Shown here piece after piece: positions 8,826 through 18,184 of a stretch of 64,000 nt of DNA. The DNA is taken from NCBI RefSeq assembly GCF_938017775.1, contig NZ_CALIIU010000033.1:1-64000 (forward strand), in the 5' to 3' direction. The translations under genes and the position numbers were made by a program. The notes under the pieces are model-generated. The model searched no databases and was not told the origin of the DNA. It worked only from the letters and a program-made list of their open reading frames with translations. This DNA is from an uncultured Campylobacter sp. GTDB taxonomy: Bacteria; Campylobacterota; Campylobacteria; Campylobacterales; Campylobacteraceae. Positions within the stretch are counted from its first letter, which is position 1, and each line of letters begins with the position of its first letter.

Positions 8826-9441
8826 TTATTTAAAATAATAGAACAAATTTCCGCCGCACTCAAGATCCACGAACTCCTTGCTGTCAAAATATAGCTTAAA
8901 TTTCATGTGACTCAGGTATTTGGCGTCTTGCGCTTTCTCTATAAAATTTCTTATCAGCCGCTCTATCTTTCCGCCCCCTTCGTGGCGTGCCGCGTCTTGT
9001 CTCGTGAAATAAAAAAACTACGGGCGCGTCGGACACCGCTGCGATATACCAAATTTTAAGCGGCGCTAAAAGCTCGCTTCGGTTTCGCAGCAGCTCCTCT
9101 ACGGCGCCTTGGATCAGATCGGTGCGGATCTGCGACTCGAAGGACTCGATCGAGATATAAAAATTCCTTAGCCCGTTTAGTTTCTCGAAAAGCGGCGTGC
9201 GGGCGAGATAGCGCTCGATGCACTTTTTATCGGTGATTTTTGCGGCGTCTTTATCGAAGCGAAGCACGATCTTAAGCCACGCCGAGTTCTTGCCCGCGCC
9301 GTAAAACGCGCTGATAGGACGAACCTTAAATTTTGCACTTATAAACTCCAGTAAGCCACTGATATTTTCGCTGTTTACGGCTCTATTTTCTATGATCTCT
9401 TTACAGCGTCTGCTCTGATACGGGCTTAGATCGCAAAACAT
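8826..9441 (-). pseudogene. Hypothetical protein gene, frameshifted at an A7/T7 tract
   Basis: The open frame from ATG 9441 runs about 140 sensible residues, then after the homopolymer at 9011-9017 turns into an Arg-rich tail. Removing one base from that T7 tract (coding strand) gives VVFYFTRQDAARHEGGG and a further about 60 coding-like residues, ending at TAA 8826. The full protein would be about 204 residues, cytoplasmic and of unknown function. The gene ends 25 bases before the next one, which suggests co-transcription. Slipped-strand phase variation, decay or a base-calling error all fit. Confidence 0.65.
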
Positions 9442-9473
9442 CGCGCGTCTTTAAATTTTAAAGCACTTTAAAT

Positions 9474-10427
9474 TTAGCCCGCATCGTAAGCCTCAAGCAT
9501 ATCGAAGGTCGGAGCGAAAAACAGCGCGCCCGTCTTTGCGGTGCTGAAATCCAGTAGGCGGTCGTAGTTGCCTCGCGGGCGGCCGATAAACATGCTCTCA
9601 AGCATTAACTCCAGCGTGCTAAAGGTGCTTGCGTAGGCGATGAAGTAGGTTCCCGTCTCGCCGCCCTGCATAAACGGCATATTGTCGCGCACGACCTTTT
9701 TATCGTCGCCGACGTTGGCTGCGGCGGAGTGCGAGTTGCTAGGTTTTATCTCCTCGCTCATCTCGATGTCGTTTTGTTTGCTACGTCCGATGACGCGCTC
9801 CTGCTCGGCGACGCCCGCGGCGTTCCATGCGCTCATATCGTGGATATATTTTTGCACGAAAAGATAGCTGCCGCCCTTGTATACGGCATCCTCGTCGTCT
9901 ACCTTAGCAAAAAAGTCGCGATCTGCGCCTTGCGGATTTTCGGTGCCGTCCACAAAGCCGATGATAGCGCGCCCGTCGTAGTATTTAAAGCCGCAGATCT
10001 CCTCCTCGCACGTCGCGACATCCTTCAGCGCGGCTCTGATCTCGCTTGCCATATCGTAGCAAACGGCTTGATTTGCGGCTCTGATGTGGATATGGATATC
10101 GCCTCCAGTAGCGGGCGCAGCGTGCTTGTCACCTCTAATCTCTTCAAAATTTTTTAGCTCTTTCGGCAAAGGCTTCGGCAAGCCGAGCATTTTCCATGCC
10201 TCAAAGCCCACGCCGAGCACGCAGCTCGTCTCGCTAGCCGCGCCGAATCTCGTAACGGCGGTTTTGTTTAAATTTATCACCAGAGCGCAAAGACTCTCAA
10301 AAGCCTTTTTGCAGGCGGTCTTGCCCGCACCAAAGCGCCAGATCATAAATACGGTGTTGTTGCCGGGCGCGTCGGTTACGTTTTGGGATTTGGCATGCGC
10401 ACAGGCGCAACTTTTTTCTTCACTCAT
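9474..10427 (-). CDS. DyP-type haem peroxidase
   Basis: The 317-residue protein carries the DyP signature GFVDGTENP near residue 155-165, which supplies the distal Asp used in peroxide cleavage. A downstream His (around residue 225-235) and Arg region fit the proximal haem site. DyP peroxidases reduce peroxides and oxidise dyes or phenolic donors. No Tat signal is present, so this is a cytoplasmic or encapsulin-type form; no encapsulin gene is adjacent. The N-terminus has a small Cys-rich patch (SCACAH) that is not part of the usual fold. AGGAGAG precedes the ATG. The gene is monocistronic, downstream of tRNA-Ser. Confidence 0.9.
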   Translation of the reverse strand: MSEEKSCACAHAKSQNVTDAPGNNTVFMIWRFGAGKTACKKAFESLCALVINLNKTAVTRFGAASETSCVLGVGFEAWKMLGLPKPLPKELKNFEEIRGDKHAAPATGGDIHIHIRAANQAVCYDMASEIRAALKDVATCEEEICGFKYYDGRAIIGFVDGTENPQGADRDFFAKVDDEDAVYKGGSYLFVQKYIHDMSAWNAAGVAEQERVIGRSKQNDIEMSEEIKPSNSHSAAANVGDDKKVVRDNMPFMQGGETGTYFIAYASTFSTLELMLESMFIGRPRGNYDRLLDFSTAKTGALFFAPTFDMLEAYDAG

Positions 10428-10658
10428 TTTTCTCTCCTTTAAAGTAAAATTTAAAAGGAATTTTAGCGCAATATCGGTAAATAGCGGGCGCAGAGATAGA
10501 ATTTAGGTGGCTTTCGGGTTTGATTTTCGGCGGAGGAAATTTTGTCTTTGATCGTAGGATTTACGGCGAGGGTGGAATTTTGGCTTTAAATTTATAAAAT
10601 TTGCGCCGAGTTGAAAAGCGAAATTTTAGAGTTTTGCGGGGATGAAATTTTAAGATCA

Positions 10659-10746
10659 TGGCAGATGGGAAGGGATTCGAACCCTCGAAAGCTTGCACTT
10701 TACACGCGTTCCAGGCGTGCTCCTTCAACCGCTCGGACACCCATCT
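10659..10746 (-). tRNA. tRNA-Ser(GGA)
   Basis: On the minus strand the acceptor AGATGGG/CCCATCT, discriminator G and encoded CCA are visible. The anticodon loop gives GGA and the variable arm is long. Confidence 0.94.
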
Positions 10747-11055
10747 AAATTAAAAGTCGCGATTATAGCGAAAATCTAAAATTTTGCCAAATTCCTTTTC
10801 GGCGCGCAACCGCTCGCCTTTAAATTTAAAACGCGACGCTTGGAATTTCGCCGCAGCGTTTGAAATTCTATCGCGCTACTTGGAATTTTTCTGCAGCGAT
10901 TAGAATTCCGCCGTGCTGCTTTAAATTCTATCACGTCGCTAAGCCAGGCCGCTTTGTGTTTTCTGGTCGAGCGGCGATTTTACCTTGCTGCGGCCATTTT
11001 AAAATTTAGATTATCTTTGAAATTTGGATTTGCCGCCCGCCGCAGGGCTAAATTT
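10747..11055. other. Intergenic region with degenerate repeats
   Basis: No gene is seen. The segment contains the 20-base-period repeat described separately and further AAATTT cores up to the cmeC terminator. Confidence 0.6.
10820..10939. repeat. Degenerate tandem repeat, exact 20-base period, six units
   Basis: Six consecutive 20-base units each start with TT, followed by an AATT core (for example TTGGAATTTCGCCGCAGCGT and TTGAAATTCTATCGCGCTAC). The period is exact even though individual bases differ. Units 2 and 6 share AAATTCTATC.CG.CG. No reading frame uses it. Confidence 0.7.
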
Positions 11056-11094
11056 AAAAAGCGCAAGCAGATTTTTTAAACGATCCGCTTGCGC
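11056..11094 (-). terminator. Terminator of the cmeABC operon
   Basis: On the minus strand the stem GCGCAAGC/GCTTGCGC (11087-11094 with 11061-11068) is followed by TTTTT. It lies about 70 bases past the cmeC stop. Confidence 0.75.
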
Positions 11095-11164
11095 CGTAAA
11101 AGCCGAGCTGCGCTTTAAATTTACGGGTATTTTAAAATTTCGCGCTGCCCGTAAATTTATAAAG

Positions 11165-12622
11165 CTAATTAAAAATTCTATCCTTCGGGAAGGTGGACAT
11201 ATCGGGCTGCACGTCCTGCTCGGCGCCGATAAGCGCCTTTATTTCGCTATCTTCTATGCTAAAGCCGCCGCCGAGCGCCTTGTAGGCGTTTACCGTCGCG
11301 CTTAGCACGTCAAGATCTGCCTGCACTTTATTTAGCTGCGCGCTAAGCAGGTTTCGCTGTGAATCCAAAAACTCCAGATGGTCGCTGTAGCCCGCCTGAT
11401 ACCTGCTTGAGGCGTTTGAATAAATTTTGCTCTGCGAAGCGACGAGATCGGTGAGGCTTGCTTGCCTTAATTTGGCGTTTTGCACGCCTACAAGCGCGTC
11501 GCGAACGTCGCCGAAAGCGGTTTTAAGCGCCTTGTCGTATGCGATGAAGCTTGCGTTTTGATCCAGATTTGCAAGCTCTACGCGCCTTTTTTGGCGGCCG
11601 AAGTCAAGCAGCGGTCCTACGAGCGAGCCGCCTATATTCCACGTGCTTGCGCTTGCTGTAAACAGCCTGTCAAACTCGCCGCTTGCATATCCTGCCGAGC
11701 CCGTAAGCGAGAAGGTAGGGAAGTAGCCCGCCTTGGCGACGCCCACTAAGAAGTTGCTTGCGCGCAGATTTTCGAGCGAGCTTGCGACGTCCGGGCGGTG
11801 CAGGATCACATCGCTTGGGATTCCGCTTGGGATCTGCGGAGCGCTAGGCATTTTCGCGGCGGTCTGCGCCGTGCCGCGTAAAATTTCATCGTAGCTCTTG
11901 CCTGTTAGGATATTTAGCGAGGTCTGCGCCGCAGAGAGCTGATTTTGCACGCTTATGAGGCTTGCCTCGGCGCTTTGCACCGCAGCTTTGGCTTGATAAA
12001 ATACGATCTCGCTAACCGCGCCCGCATCGAGCTGCTTTTTGCGGTAGTTTTGCGTATCTTGATAGCTTTTTAGGCTATCTTTTAAAATTTTCTCCTGCTG
12101 CTTTAACGCTAGTAGCGTAAAATAGGTCGTCGCAACCGTGCTAGTAATCGTGTTTTTGGCGGTTTCGTAGTCGTATTTCGTCGCATTAAATCGCGATCGC
12201 GCTGAATCCACGCTATTGCGCACGCGCCCCCAAAGATCGATCTCGTAGCTTAGCACGGCGCCGATCTGATACGCGCCGTGAGAGTTGCGATCGGGCTGGT
12301 TGCCGAAATTATTTTGGCGCACCGCACTGCCGCTTAAATTTACGTTCGGCAGGTATTCAAGCTTGCTTAGTCCTAAATTTACGCGTGCGTACTCGACGTT
12401 ATTCAGCGCGGTTTGCAGGTCGGAATTTTGCTCCAGCGCGCTTTGGATCAGGGCGTTTAGCTGCGGATCGTTGAAGCTTTTCCACCACTGCGTGCTAACA
12501 TTCGTGCTCGCGTAATCCGCCTTAAAGCCGGTCTGCTTTTGCGGCGTAACAGGCTTGAAGTTGCAGCCGCAGAGTAAAATTCCAATCGTCAAGGCGCTTA
12601 AAAGAGCGTTATTTATTTTCAT
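11165..12622 (-). CDS. cmeC: Outer-membrane efflux channel lipoprotein (TolC/OprM family)
   Basis: The 485-residue protein begins with a lipoprotein signal ending in the lipobox LCGC (Cys20). It shows the two repeated long-helix regions typical of the NodT/OprM family and forms the trimeric outer-membrane exit duct of a tripartite RND pump. Its ATG lies inside the 3' end of the transporter gene (14-base overlap), so the two are translationally coupled. By family and operon order it is CmeC of the CmeABC multidrug and bile-salt pump known in Campylobacter. Confidence 0.93.
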   Translation of the reverse strand: MKINNALLSALTIGILLCGCNFKPVTPQKQTGFKADYASTNVSTQWWKSFNDPQLNALIQSALEQNSDLQTALNNVEYARVNLGLSKLEYLPNVNLSGSAVRQNNFGNQPDRNSHGAYQIGAVLSYEIDLWGRVRNSVDSARSRFNATKYDYETAKNTITSTVATTYFTLLALKQQEKILKDSLKSYQDTQNYRKKQLDAGAVSEIVFYQAKAAVQSAEASLISVQNQLSAAQTSLNILTGKSYDEILRGTAQTAAKMPSAPQIPSGIPSDVILHRPDVASSLENLRASNFLVGVAKAGYFPTFSLTGSAGYASGEFDRLFTASASTWNIGGSLVGPLLDFGRQKRRVELANLDQNASFIAYDKALKTAFGDVRDALVGVQNAKLRQASLTDLVASQSKIYSNASSRYQAGYSDHLEFLDSQRNLLSAQLNKVQADLDVLSATVNAYKALGGGFSIEDSEIKALIGAEQDVQPDMSTFPKDRIFN

Positions 12623-15600
12623 CGTTCACCTCGTTAGTTTGGACTTTTTTGCCGCGTCTATCAAGCCAAGCGTTGAAGCTTTCAAGCAGGTAGAAAAACA
12701 GCGGCACGAAAAAGATCGCGATTGTAGATGCCGCGAGCATTCCGCCTACGACGCCCGTTCCTAGCGCGTGGCGGCTAGCAGCGCCAGCGCCGGTAGCGAT
12801 AACCATCGGAAGCACGCCCAGGCCGAACGCAAGGCTCGTCATGACGATAGGACGGAATCTCATCTTGGCGGCCTCGACGGCGGCTTCCGCGATAGGGCGG
12901 TGGTTGTTTAGGTGCTCATTCATCGCAAATTCCACGATCAAAATCGCGTTTTTCGCCGCCAGACCGATTAGAAGCAGCAAACCGATCTGAAAATATATGT
13001 CGTTATTCAGCCCGCGGAAATATGTAAACACGAGCGCTCCGAATACCGAAAACGGCACGGCGGTAAGCACGGCAAGCGGCATGAGCCACCTTTCGTATTG
13101 AGCCGCCAGGATCAGAAACACGAAGATCATTCCGAATACGAATGCCTGCGCGCCCTTGCCCGTCTCGCTGACCTCTTGATACGCGGAGCCCGACCAGCCG
13201 ATCGAATATCCGCTAGGAAGCTCCTCTTTTATAACCTCTTGGATCGCGGCGATCGCCTGGCCAGAAGTGTAGCCCGTATTTGGCTCGCCCATAATTAGCG
13301 CGGCCGGAAAGGCGTTAAATCTATTAACGGAATCGGGGCCCAAAGAGCGCTCAAGCCTAACTAAAGAATTTAGCGGGATCAGATCGCCGCTAGCGCTGCG
13401 GACGTAGAGAGATTTTAGATCGTTAGGATCGTCTCTGTAGTCTTGCGTAGCGCGGATATATACCTTAAACGTGCGGCCCAAGAGGTTAAAGTCGTTGATA
13501 TAATACTGCCCGATGGTAGAATTTAGCACGGTGAAAATGTCGGCTATCTTAACGCCTAGCATCTTTATCTTCTCTTTATCGATATAGAGCTTATACTGCG
13601 GGAAATCGGTATCCAGCGTAGTTCGCACGAGCTTTAAAGCGGGATGTTGATTGGCTTTGGCGGTTACGCGGTCCATATCGGCGCGAATTTCATCGTAGCT
13701 TTTACCCGTCGTGCTTTGCGCGTAGAGCTCAAATCCGCCCGTAAGTGAAAGACCCATGATAGGCGGCGGCGTAACGACGTAGGTCATCGAGTTGCGATCT
13801 GCGCCGTAGAGTTCGCCGTTTAGAGCGGCGGCTATGGCGAAGTTGGAATTTTCATCGCCCGGGCGCTCTTTCCAGTCTTTTAGCTTTATGAAAAATGCTC
13901 CGCCGTTTTCTCTGAGCGCTCCGGCTAGCATATCGTATCCCGCGATTTGGGTTATGTCTTTTACGTTCGGATGCTTTTTGGCGATACTTGCGATGAAATT
14001 TTGATCGGCTTCCGTCCTAGGCAGAGTAGATGCCGACGGAAGCGTAGTCATCGCCATAATCGAGCCCTTGTCCTCGTTAGGCACCAGACCGGTAGGGGTA
14101 AGTTTAAGAAGCTCTATCATCGCATAGATGATGATGCCTACAAAAACGAGGCTGATTAGCACGTGGCGCAGAACCATGCCGACGCCTGCGGCGTAAATTT
14201 TAGTCGAGACGCCGAAAAGATTGTTAAACCATCTTACGAAGAAAAACGGCTCGGATTCCTTTTTTTGCAAGATCAGGGCGCAAAGTGCGGGCGTTAGCGT
14301 AAGGGCTACAAAACCTGAAAAACACACCGAAGCTACGAGCGTTAGGGCAAATTGTCTCTGCATAACTCCGGTGAAGCCCTCCATAAACGCAACCGGCACG
14401 AAAACTGCCGAAAGCACGAGTACGATAGAGATGACGGGTGCTACGATCTCGCCCATCGCTTTCGTAGTGGCTTCTTTGACGCTTAACTGCGGCTCCTCGT
14501 GCAGAATTCTCTCTACGTTTTCGATCACGATAATGGCGTCGTCCACGACGATGCCGATAGCTAAAATAAGCGCGAAAAGAGTGATTAAATTTATTGAAAA
14601 TCCGAAGGCATAAATTCCGATAAACGCGCCGCAGATCGATACGGGCGCAGCAAGCGTCGGAATGATCGTCGCTCTAAGGTTCCCTAAGAACATATACATA
14701 ACGATGATGACGAGGATTAACGCTTCAATGAAAGTATGAATGACCTCTTCGATCGATACTTTTACGAAGCTCGTCGTATCGTAGGCGACGTCGTAGGTCA
14801 GCTCGCCTGGGAAATTTGGTTTAAGCTCGTCTATGCGCTTATTTACCGCTTCAACTACGGCTAGGGCGTTGGCACCACTTTGCATGAAGATAAGCACAGG
14901 CACCATCTCTTTACCGTTAAATTTCGCCGAGATATTGTAGCTTGCGCCACCGAGTTTGACATCGGCGACATCTTTTACTCGCAAGAAATTTCCATCTTTT
15001 TGCGCGCGTATGATGATATTTTCAAACTCTTCGACGGTTTTTAAACGACCCTCAGGCTTGATCGCATATACGTAGGGATTGCCTAAGTTCATCGGCTGCT
15101 CGCCCATCTTTCCTGCGGCATATTGGCTATTTTGTTCGCTTATTGCGGCGATTATCTCGGCGGTCGTAACGTTAAATTTCTTAAGTAGCTCAGGCTTAAC
15201 CCAGATCCTCATAGCATAGTCTTTCGTACCCAATGCTTGAGCGTCTCCGACGCCTGGCACGCGCTTTAGCTCATCTACGACGTTGATAGCTACGTAGTTT
15301 TGCATCTCTACGACATCCATCTGTTCGCTAGGATCGTAAAACGCAAGCACTTCGAGCATCGTACTGCTACGCTCGGTGACGGTTACGCCGTACCTACGCA
15401 CTTCGTCGGGAAGTAGCGTAAGAGCTGGCGTGACGCGGTTGTTTACATTGACTTTCGCATCTGCTGGATTTGTGCCGATTTGAAAATATATGTTGATACT
15501 AACAGAGCCCGAGGAGCTTGCTGAGCTTTCCATATAGATCATATTTTCAACGCCATTGATTGCGTTTTCAAGAGGGGCTGCGACGACGTCGGCTATCGTC

Positions 15601-15767
15601 TGTGCATCCGCGCCGCTATATGTAGCGCTAACGACGATTTGCGGCGGCGTGAGTTGCGGATACTCCTCGACCGAGGAATTTTTAAGAGCCAAAACGCCCG
15701 CGATTACGATGATGATCGAAACGACGCAGGCAAAAACGGGGCGGTTGATGAAAAATTTAGAAAACAT
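12609..15767 (-). CDS. cmeB: RND multidrug efflux transporter, HAE1 family
   Basis: The 1052-residue length fits AcrB/CmeB. The proton-relay acidic pair is in GIVVDDAIIVIENV (about residues 407-408) and the essential Lys is in LAAKNAILIVEFA (about residue 940). Twelve membrane segments and two large periplasmic loops can be followed. It exports drugs, bile salts and lipophilic toxins using the proton gradient. The start codon at 15767 overlaps the last base of the adaptor gene, and the 3' end overlaps cmeC. No frameshift is seen over 3 kb. Confidence 0.95.
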   Translation of the reverse strand: MFSKFFINRPVFACVVSIIIVIAGVLALKNSSVEEYPQLTPPQIVVSATYSGADAQTIADVVAAPLENAINGVENMIYMESSASSSGSVSINIYFQIGTNPADAKVNVNNRVTPALTLLPDEVRRYGVTVTERSSTMLEVLAFYDPSEQMDVVEMQNYVAINVVDELKRVPGVGDAQALGTKDYAMRIWVKPELLKKFNVTTAEIIAAISEQNSQYAAGKMGEQPMNLGNPYVYAIKPEGRLKTVEEFENIIIRAQKDGNFLRVKDVADVKLGGASYNISAKFNGKEMVPVLIFMQSGANALAVVEAVNKRIDELKPNFPGELTYDVAYDTTSFVKVSIEEVIHTFIEALILVIIVMYMFLGNLRATIIPTLAAPVSICGAFIGIYAFGFSINLITLFALILAIGIVVDDAIIVIENVERILHEEPQLSVKEATTKAMGEIVAPVISIVLVLSAVFVPVAFMEGFTGVMQRQFALTLVASVCFSGFVALTLTPALCALILQKKESEPFFFVRWFNNLFGVSTKIYAAGVGMVLRHVLISLVFVGIIIYAMIELLKLTPTGLVPNEDKGSIMAMTTLPSASTLPRTEADQNFIASIAKKHPNVKDITQIAGYDMLAGALRENGGAFFIKLKDWKERPGDENSNFAIAAALNGELYGADRNSMTYVVTPPPIMGLSLTGGFELYAQSTTGKSYDEIRADMDRVTAKANQHPALKLVRTTLDTDFPQYKLYIDKEKIKMLGVKIADIFTVLNSTIGQYYINDFNLLGRTFKVYIRATQDYRDDPNDLKSLYVRSASGDLIPLNSLVRLERSLGPDSVNRFNAFPAALIMGEPNTGYTSGQAIAAIQEVIKEELPSGYSIGWSGSAYQEVSETGKGAQAFVFGMIFVFLILAAQYERWLMPLAVLTAVPFSVFGALVFTYFRGLNNDIYFQIGLLLLIGLAAKNAILIVEFAMNEHLNNHRPIAEAAVEAAKMRFRPIVMTSLAFGLGVLPMVIATGAGAASRHALGTGVVGGMLAASTIAIFFVPLFFYLLESFNAWLDRRGKKVQTNEVNDENK

Positions 15768-16894
15768 TATTTCCCGCTTTCCGCATTGCTCTGAGATGCT
15801 TCAGGCTGTCCCGCTACGTAAGGATTGGTGCTCGCGGGTACGGGAGTGACCTTGGAGCCCACGTTGATCTTTTTAAAATTATCTAAAATGATCTGATCGC
15901 CGTCCTGCAGCCCGCTTGAGATCGTCGCCGTGCGGGTATCTTGCGCCGCGATTTTGACCACCTTTTTAGCGACCTTGCCGTCTTGCACGACGTAGACTAT
16001 GGTGTTGCTAAGATCTTGCTTGAGCGCAACTTGAGGAATTTTAAAGCCGTTTTTCTGATAAAAGCCATCGACGCTTACTTTAGTAAAAATTCCAGGGCGA
16101 ATTTCTAAGTTTGGATTTGGAATTTGAGCTTTGGCGCTGACTGACGCTGTGTTTGTATTGATGACGCTATCGATGAAGCTTAGCGTGCCATTGTAGTCCT
16201 TGCCGCCGAGATTTATGCTTACCTGACGTCCCAGCTGCTTCCACTGCCCGTTTTTTAAATTTGCATCAAGCTCCAGTCTATCGACGTCCGCGATGCCGAA
16301 TTCCACGTCGATCGGATCAAATTTGCTAAGGCGCACCAGATCCTCGCCCACGTTTACGTACGCGCCCACGTCCTTTTGCGTATCGCCCGCCATGCCGTCA
16401 AAAGGCGCGGTCACAAGCGAGTGGTCAAGATCGATCTTTGCGCTTTTAAAATTTGCTTCGGCTACCATAAACGCGGCTTTTGCGGTGTCAAAGTCCTTTT
16501 GAGAGATCGTGTTGCTAGCTTTTAGCGCTTTAGCTCTTTTGTAGTCCGCCGAGGCGTTTTGCAGATTAGCGTTTGCGCTGTCAAATGCCGCTTGGTAGCG
16601 CGAGCGGTCGATCTCGTAGAGTACGTCGCCCTTTTTAACGCTGTGACCCGGCTCGAAAAGCTGCTTTTCGATAGTGCCCGAAACCTGCGGCTTTAGCATT
16701 ATCTCAAGCTCGCTTACGGTCTGCCCGTTAAATTTTAAAATTATCGGCACGTCGGCGGATTTTGCCGTAAATACGCCTACCGGCAGCGCAGGCGTCTCAC
16801 CGCCTTGCTTCGCGCCTTTATCTTCCTTTTTTTCGAAATAGGAGCAGCCCGAAACTAAAAACGCTGCGAAAATCAAACTGGCGACTTTTTTCAT
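15767..16894 (-). CDS. cmeA: RND efflux periplasmic adaptor (membrane fusion protein)
   Basis: The 375-residue protein has a lipobox VSGC at Cys17, a biotinyl-lipoyl-like domain, an alpha-helical hairpin around residues 95-150 rich in Ala, Lys and Asp, and a beta-barrel domain. It links the inner-membrane pump to the outer-membrane channel. It is the first gene of the operon, and a palindromic operator candidate lies 35 bases upstream of its ATG. No tetR-family repressor gene is adjacent, unlike the C. jejuni arrangement I recall, where cmeR sits just upstream. Confidence 0.94.
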   Translation of the reverse strand: MKKVASLIFAAFLVSGCSYFEKKEDKGAKQGGETPALPVGVFTAKSADVPIILKFNGQTVSELEIMLKPQVSGTIEKQLFEPGHSVKKGDVLYEIDRSRYQAAFDSANANLQNASADYKRAKALKASNTISQKDFDTAKAAFMVAEANFKSAKIDLDHSLVTAPFDGMAGDTQKDVGAYVNVGEDLVRLSKFDPIDVEFGIADVDRLELDANLKNGQWKQLGRQVSINLGGKDYNGTLSFIDSVINTNTASVSAKAQIPNPNLEIRPGIFTKVSVDGFYQKNGFKIPQVALKQDLSNTIVYVVQDGKVAKKVVKIAAQDTRTATISSGLQDGDQIILDNFKKINVGSKVTPVPASTNPYVAGQPEASQSNAESGK

Positions 16895-16928
16895 GTAATT
16901 TCCTCTAATTGGGTTAAAATTTTGTATT

Positions 16929-16944
16929 TGTAATAGTTATTACG
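16929..16944. promoter_or_regulatory. CmeR-like operator palindrome
   Basis: TGTAATAGTTATTACG contains perfect arms GTAATA/TATTAC around two bases. From memory, the C. jejuni CmeR operator is TGTAATAAATATTACA, which matches at 13 of 16 positions. It lies between divergent cmeA and thiD and would overlap the cmeABC promoter. Confidence 0.72.
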
Positions 16945-17068
16945 AAACGAACGTAGATTATAATAAAAACTACATAAAGAAAACTTAAATTTAGCCCGTA
17001 AAATAATCTACCGAGTGGAATTATAGCGGAATTTCGATATAATCGCGCTAAAATTTTAAAGGCTTTTT

Positions 17069-18184
17069 ATGAGAAAAATTCTTACTATCGCGGGTTCGGA
17101 CAGCGGCGGCGGCGCGGGCATCCAAGCCGATATCAAGACGATCAGCGCGCATAAGATGTTTGCAATGAGCGCTATTACGGCGCTTACGGCGCAAAATTCG
17201 CGCGGCGTATTCGGCGTGCTGGACGTTCCGCCAGATTTTGTAGAGGCGCAGCTCGATGCGATTTTTAGCGACATCTTTCCGGACGCCGTTAAAATCGGAA
17301 TGGTCTCCAATGAGAGGGTTGCCGAGGCTATCGCAAAAAGCCTGAGCAGGCACGGCGCGAAAAACGTCGTCTTAGATCCCGTGATGGTCGCTACTAGCGG
17401 CGGAGTTTTGATGAAACAAAGCGCGCTGCATGCGCTAAAATACGAGCTCGCCCCCACTGCGGAGATCATCACGCCCAACGTGCGCGAGGCCGAGGTTTTG
17501 GCGGAGATGAAAATTTTAAGCTTAGCCGATATGCGCGCCGCAGCGGTTAAAATTTCGCAGTTTTTCGGCGGCGCGATTTTGATAAAAGGCGGCGATCTGA
17601 CAGCTGCGAGCGTGGCTTGCGGCGCGGTGGATGCGGATACGGCGGAAATGAATACAGCGCGAAATTTTAAAGCTTTTGGGCGCAAGACGAGCGAAAACGG
17701 GGCGCTCAAAAATTCTGCGGGTTTAACAGAGCGCGCAAATTTCACGAGTGAAAATTTTACTAGCGAATGCAAAAATTTAACTGCGAGCGCGGAGCCCTCT
17801 TTTGAACAAAATTTATCCGCAGCGCCTTTAGATGACGGCTTTAAACTAAGCAGCGAGGGCGAGGATTCGAGAAATTTAGCGGTTGATATTTTGTACGAAA
17901 ACGGCAAATTTTATGAGTTTTCCGCGCCTAAAATTTCTACGCGTAACACCCACGGCACGGGCTGCACGCTCTCAAGCGCGATCGCGTGCGCGCTGGCGGC
18001 GGGGCTTAGTCTGCCTGCAGCCGTTGCCCATGCCAAAGGCTTCGTGCGTAGGGCGCTTGGCTGGGGTGAGCAGATCGGGCACGGATGCGGCGCGATAGAT
18101 CATTATTTCACGGTCCAAGATCCCTTCGGCGCGGACTTTGGCGGATCTTGCGCGAATGAAATCAAAATCATCGCCCCGGATTAA
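17069..18184 (+). CDS. thiD: Hydroxymethylpyrimidine/phosphomethylpyrimidine kinase with a low-complexity insert
   Basis: ThiD makes HMP-pyrophosphate for thiamine synthesis in two ATP-dependent steps. The N-terminal motif GSDSGGGAGIQADIKT and the anion-hole motif NTHGTGCTLSSAIA are both intact. At 371 residues it is about 100 longer than usual. The excess is a single block between the GGDL strand (about residue 175) and the AVDILYENGKFYEF strand (about residue 270). This insert is rich in Asn, Ser, Thr, Ala, Glu and Phe, and its DNA carries several AAATTT cores of the dispersed repeat type. It sits in a surface loop position, so activity may be kept. The gene is divergent from cmeA. Confidence 0.92.
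   Translation: MRKILTIAGSDSGGGAGIQADIKTISAHKMFAMSAITALTAQNSRGVFGVLDVPPDFVEAQLDAIFSDIFPDAVKIGMVSNERVAEAIAKSLSRHGAKNVVLDPVMVATSGGVLMKQSALHALKYELAPTAEIITPNVREAEVLAEMKILSLADMRAAAVKISQFFGGAILIKGGDLTAASVACGAVDADTAEMNTARNFKAFGRKTSENGALKNSAGLTERANFTSENFTSECKNLTASAEPSFEQNLSAAPLDDGFKLSSEGEDSRNLAVDILYENGKFYEFSAPKISTRNTHGTGCTLSSAIACALAAGLSLPAAVAHAKGFVRRALGWGEQIGHGCGAIDHYFTVQDPFGADFGGSCANEIKIIAPD

Noticed and set aside
8418..8894. 158-residue plus-strand frame opposite the damaged small genes
   Set aside because: It is the antisense of two genes supported by ribosome sites and coding-like composition on the other strand.
10084..10506. 140-residue plus-strand frame
   Set aside because: Shadow of the DyP peroxidase gene, whose GFVDGTENP motif fixes the true strand.
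17056..17907. 283-residue minus-strand frame opposite thiD
   Set aside because: thiD carries family motifs on the plus strand; the antisense frame is Ala/Ser-rich by codon mirror and has no ribosome site.
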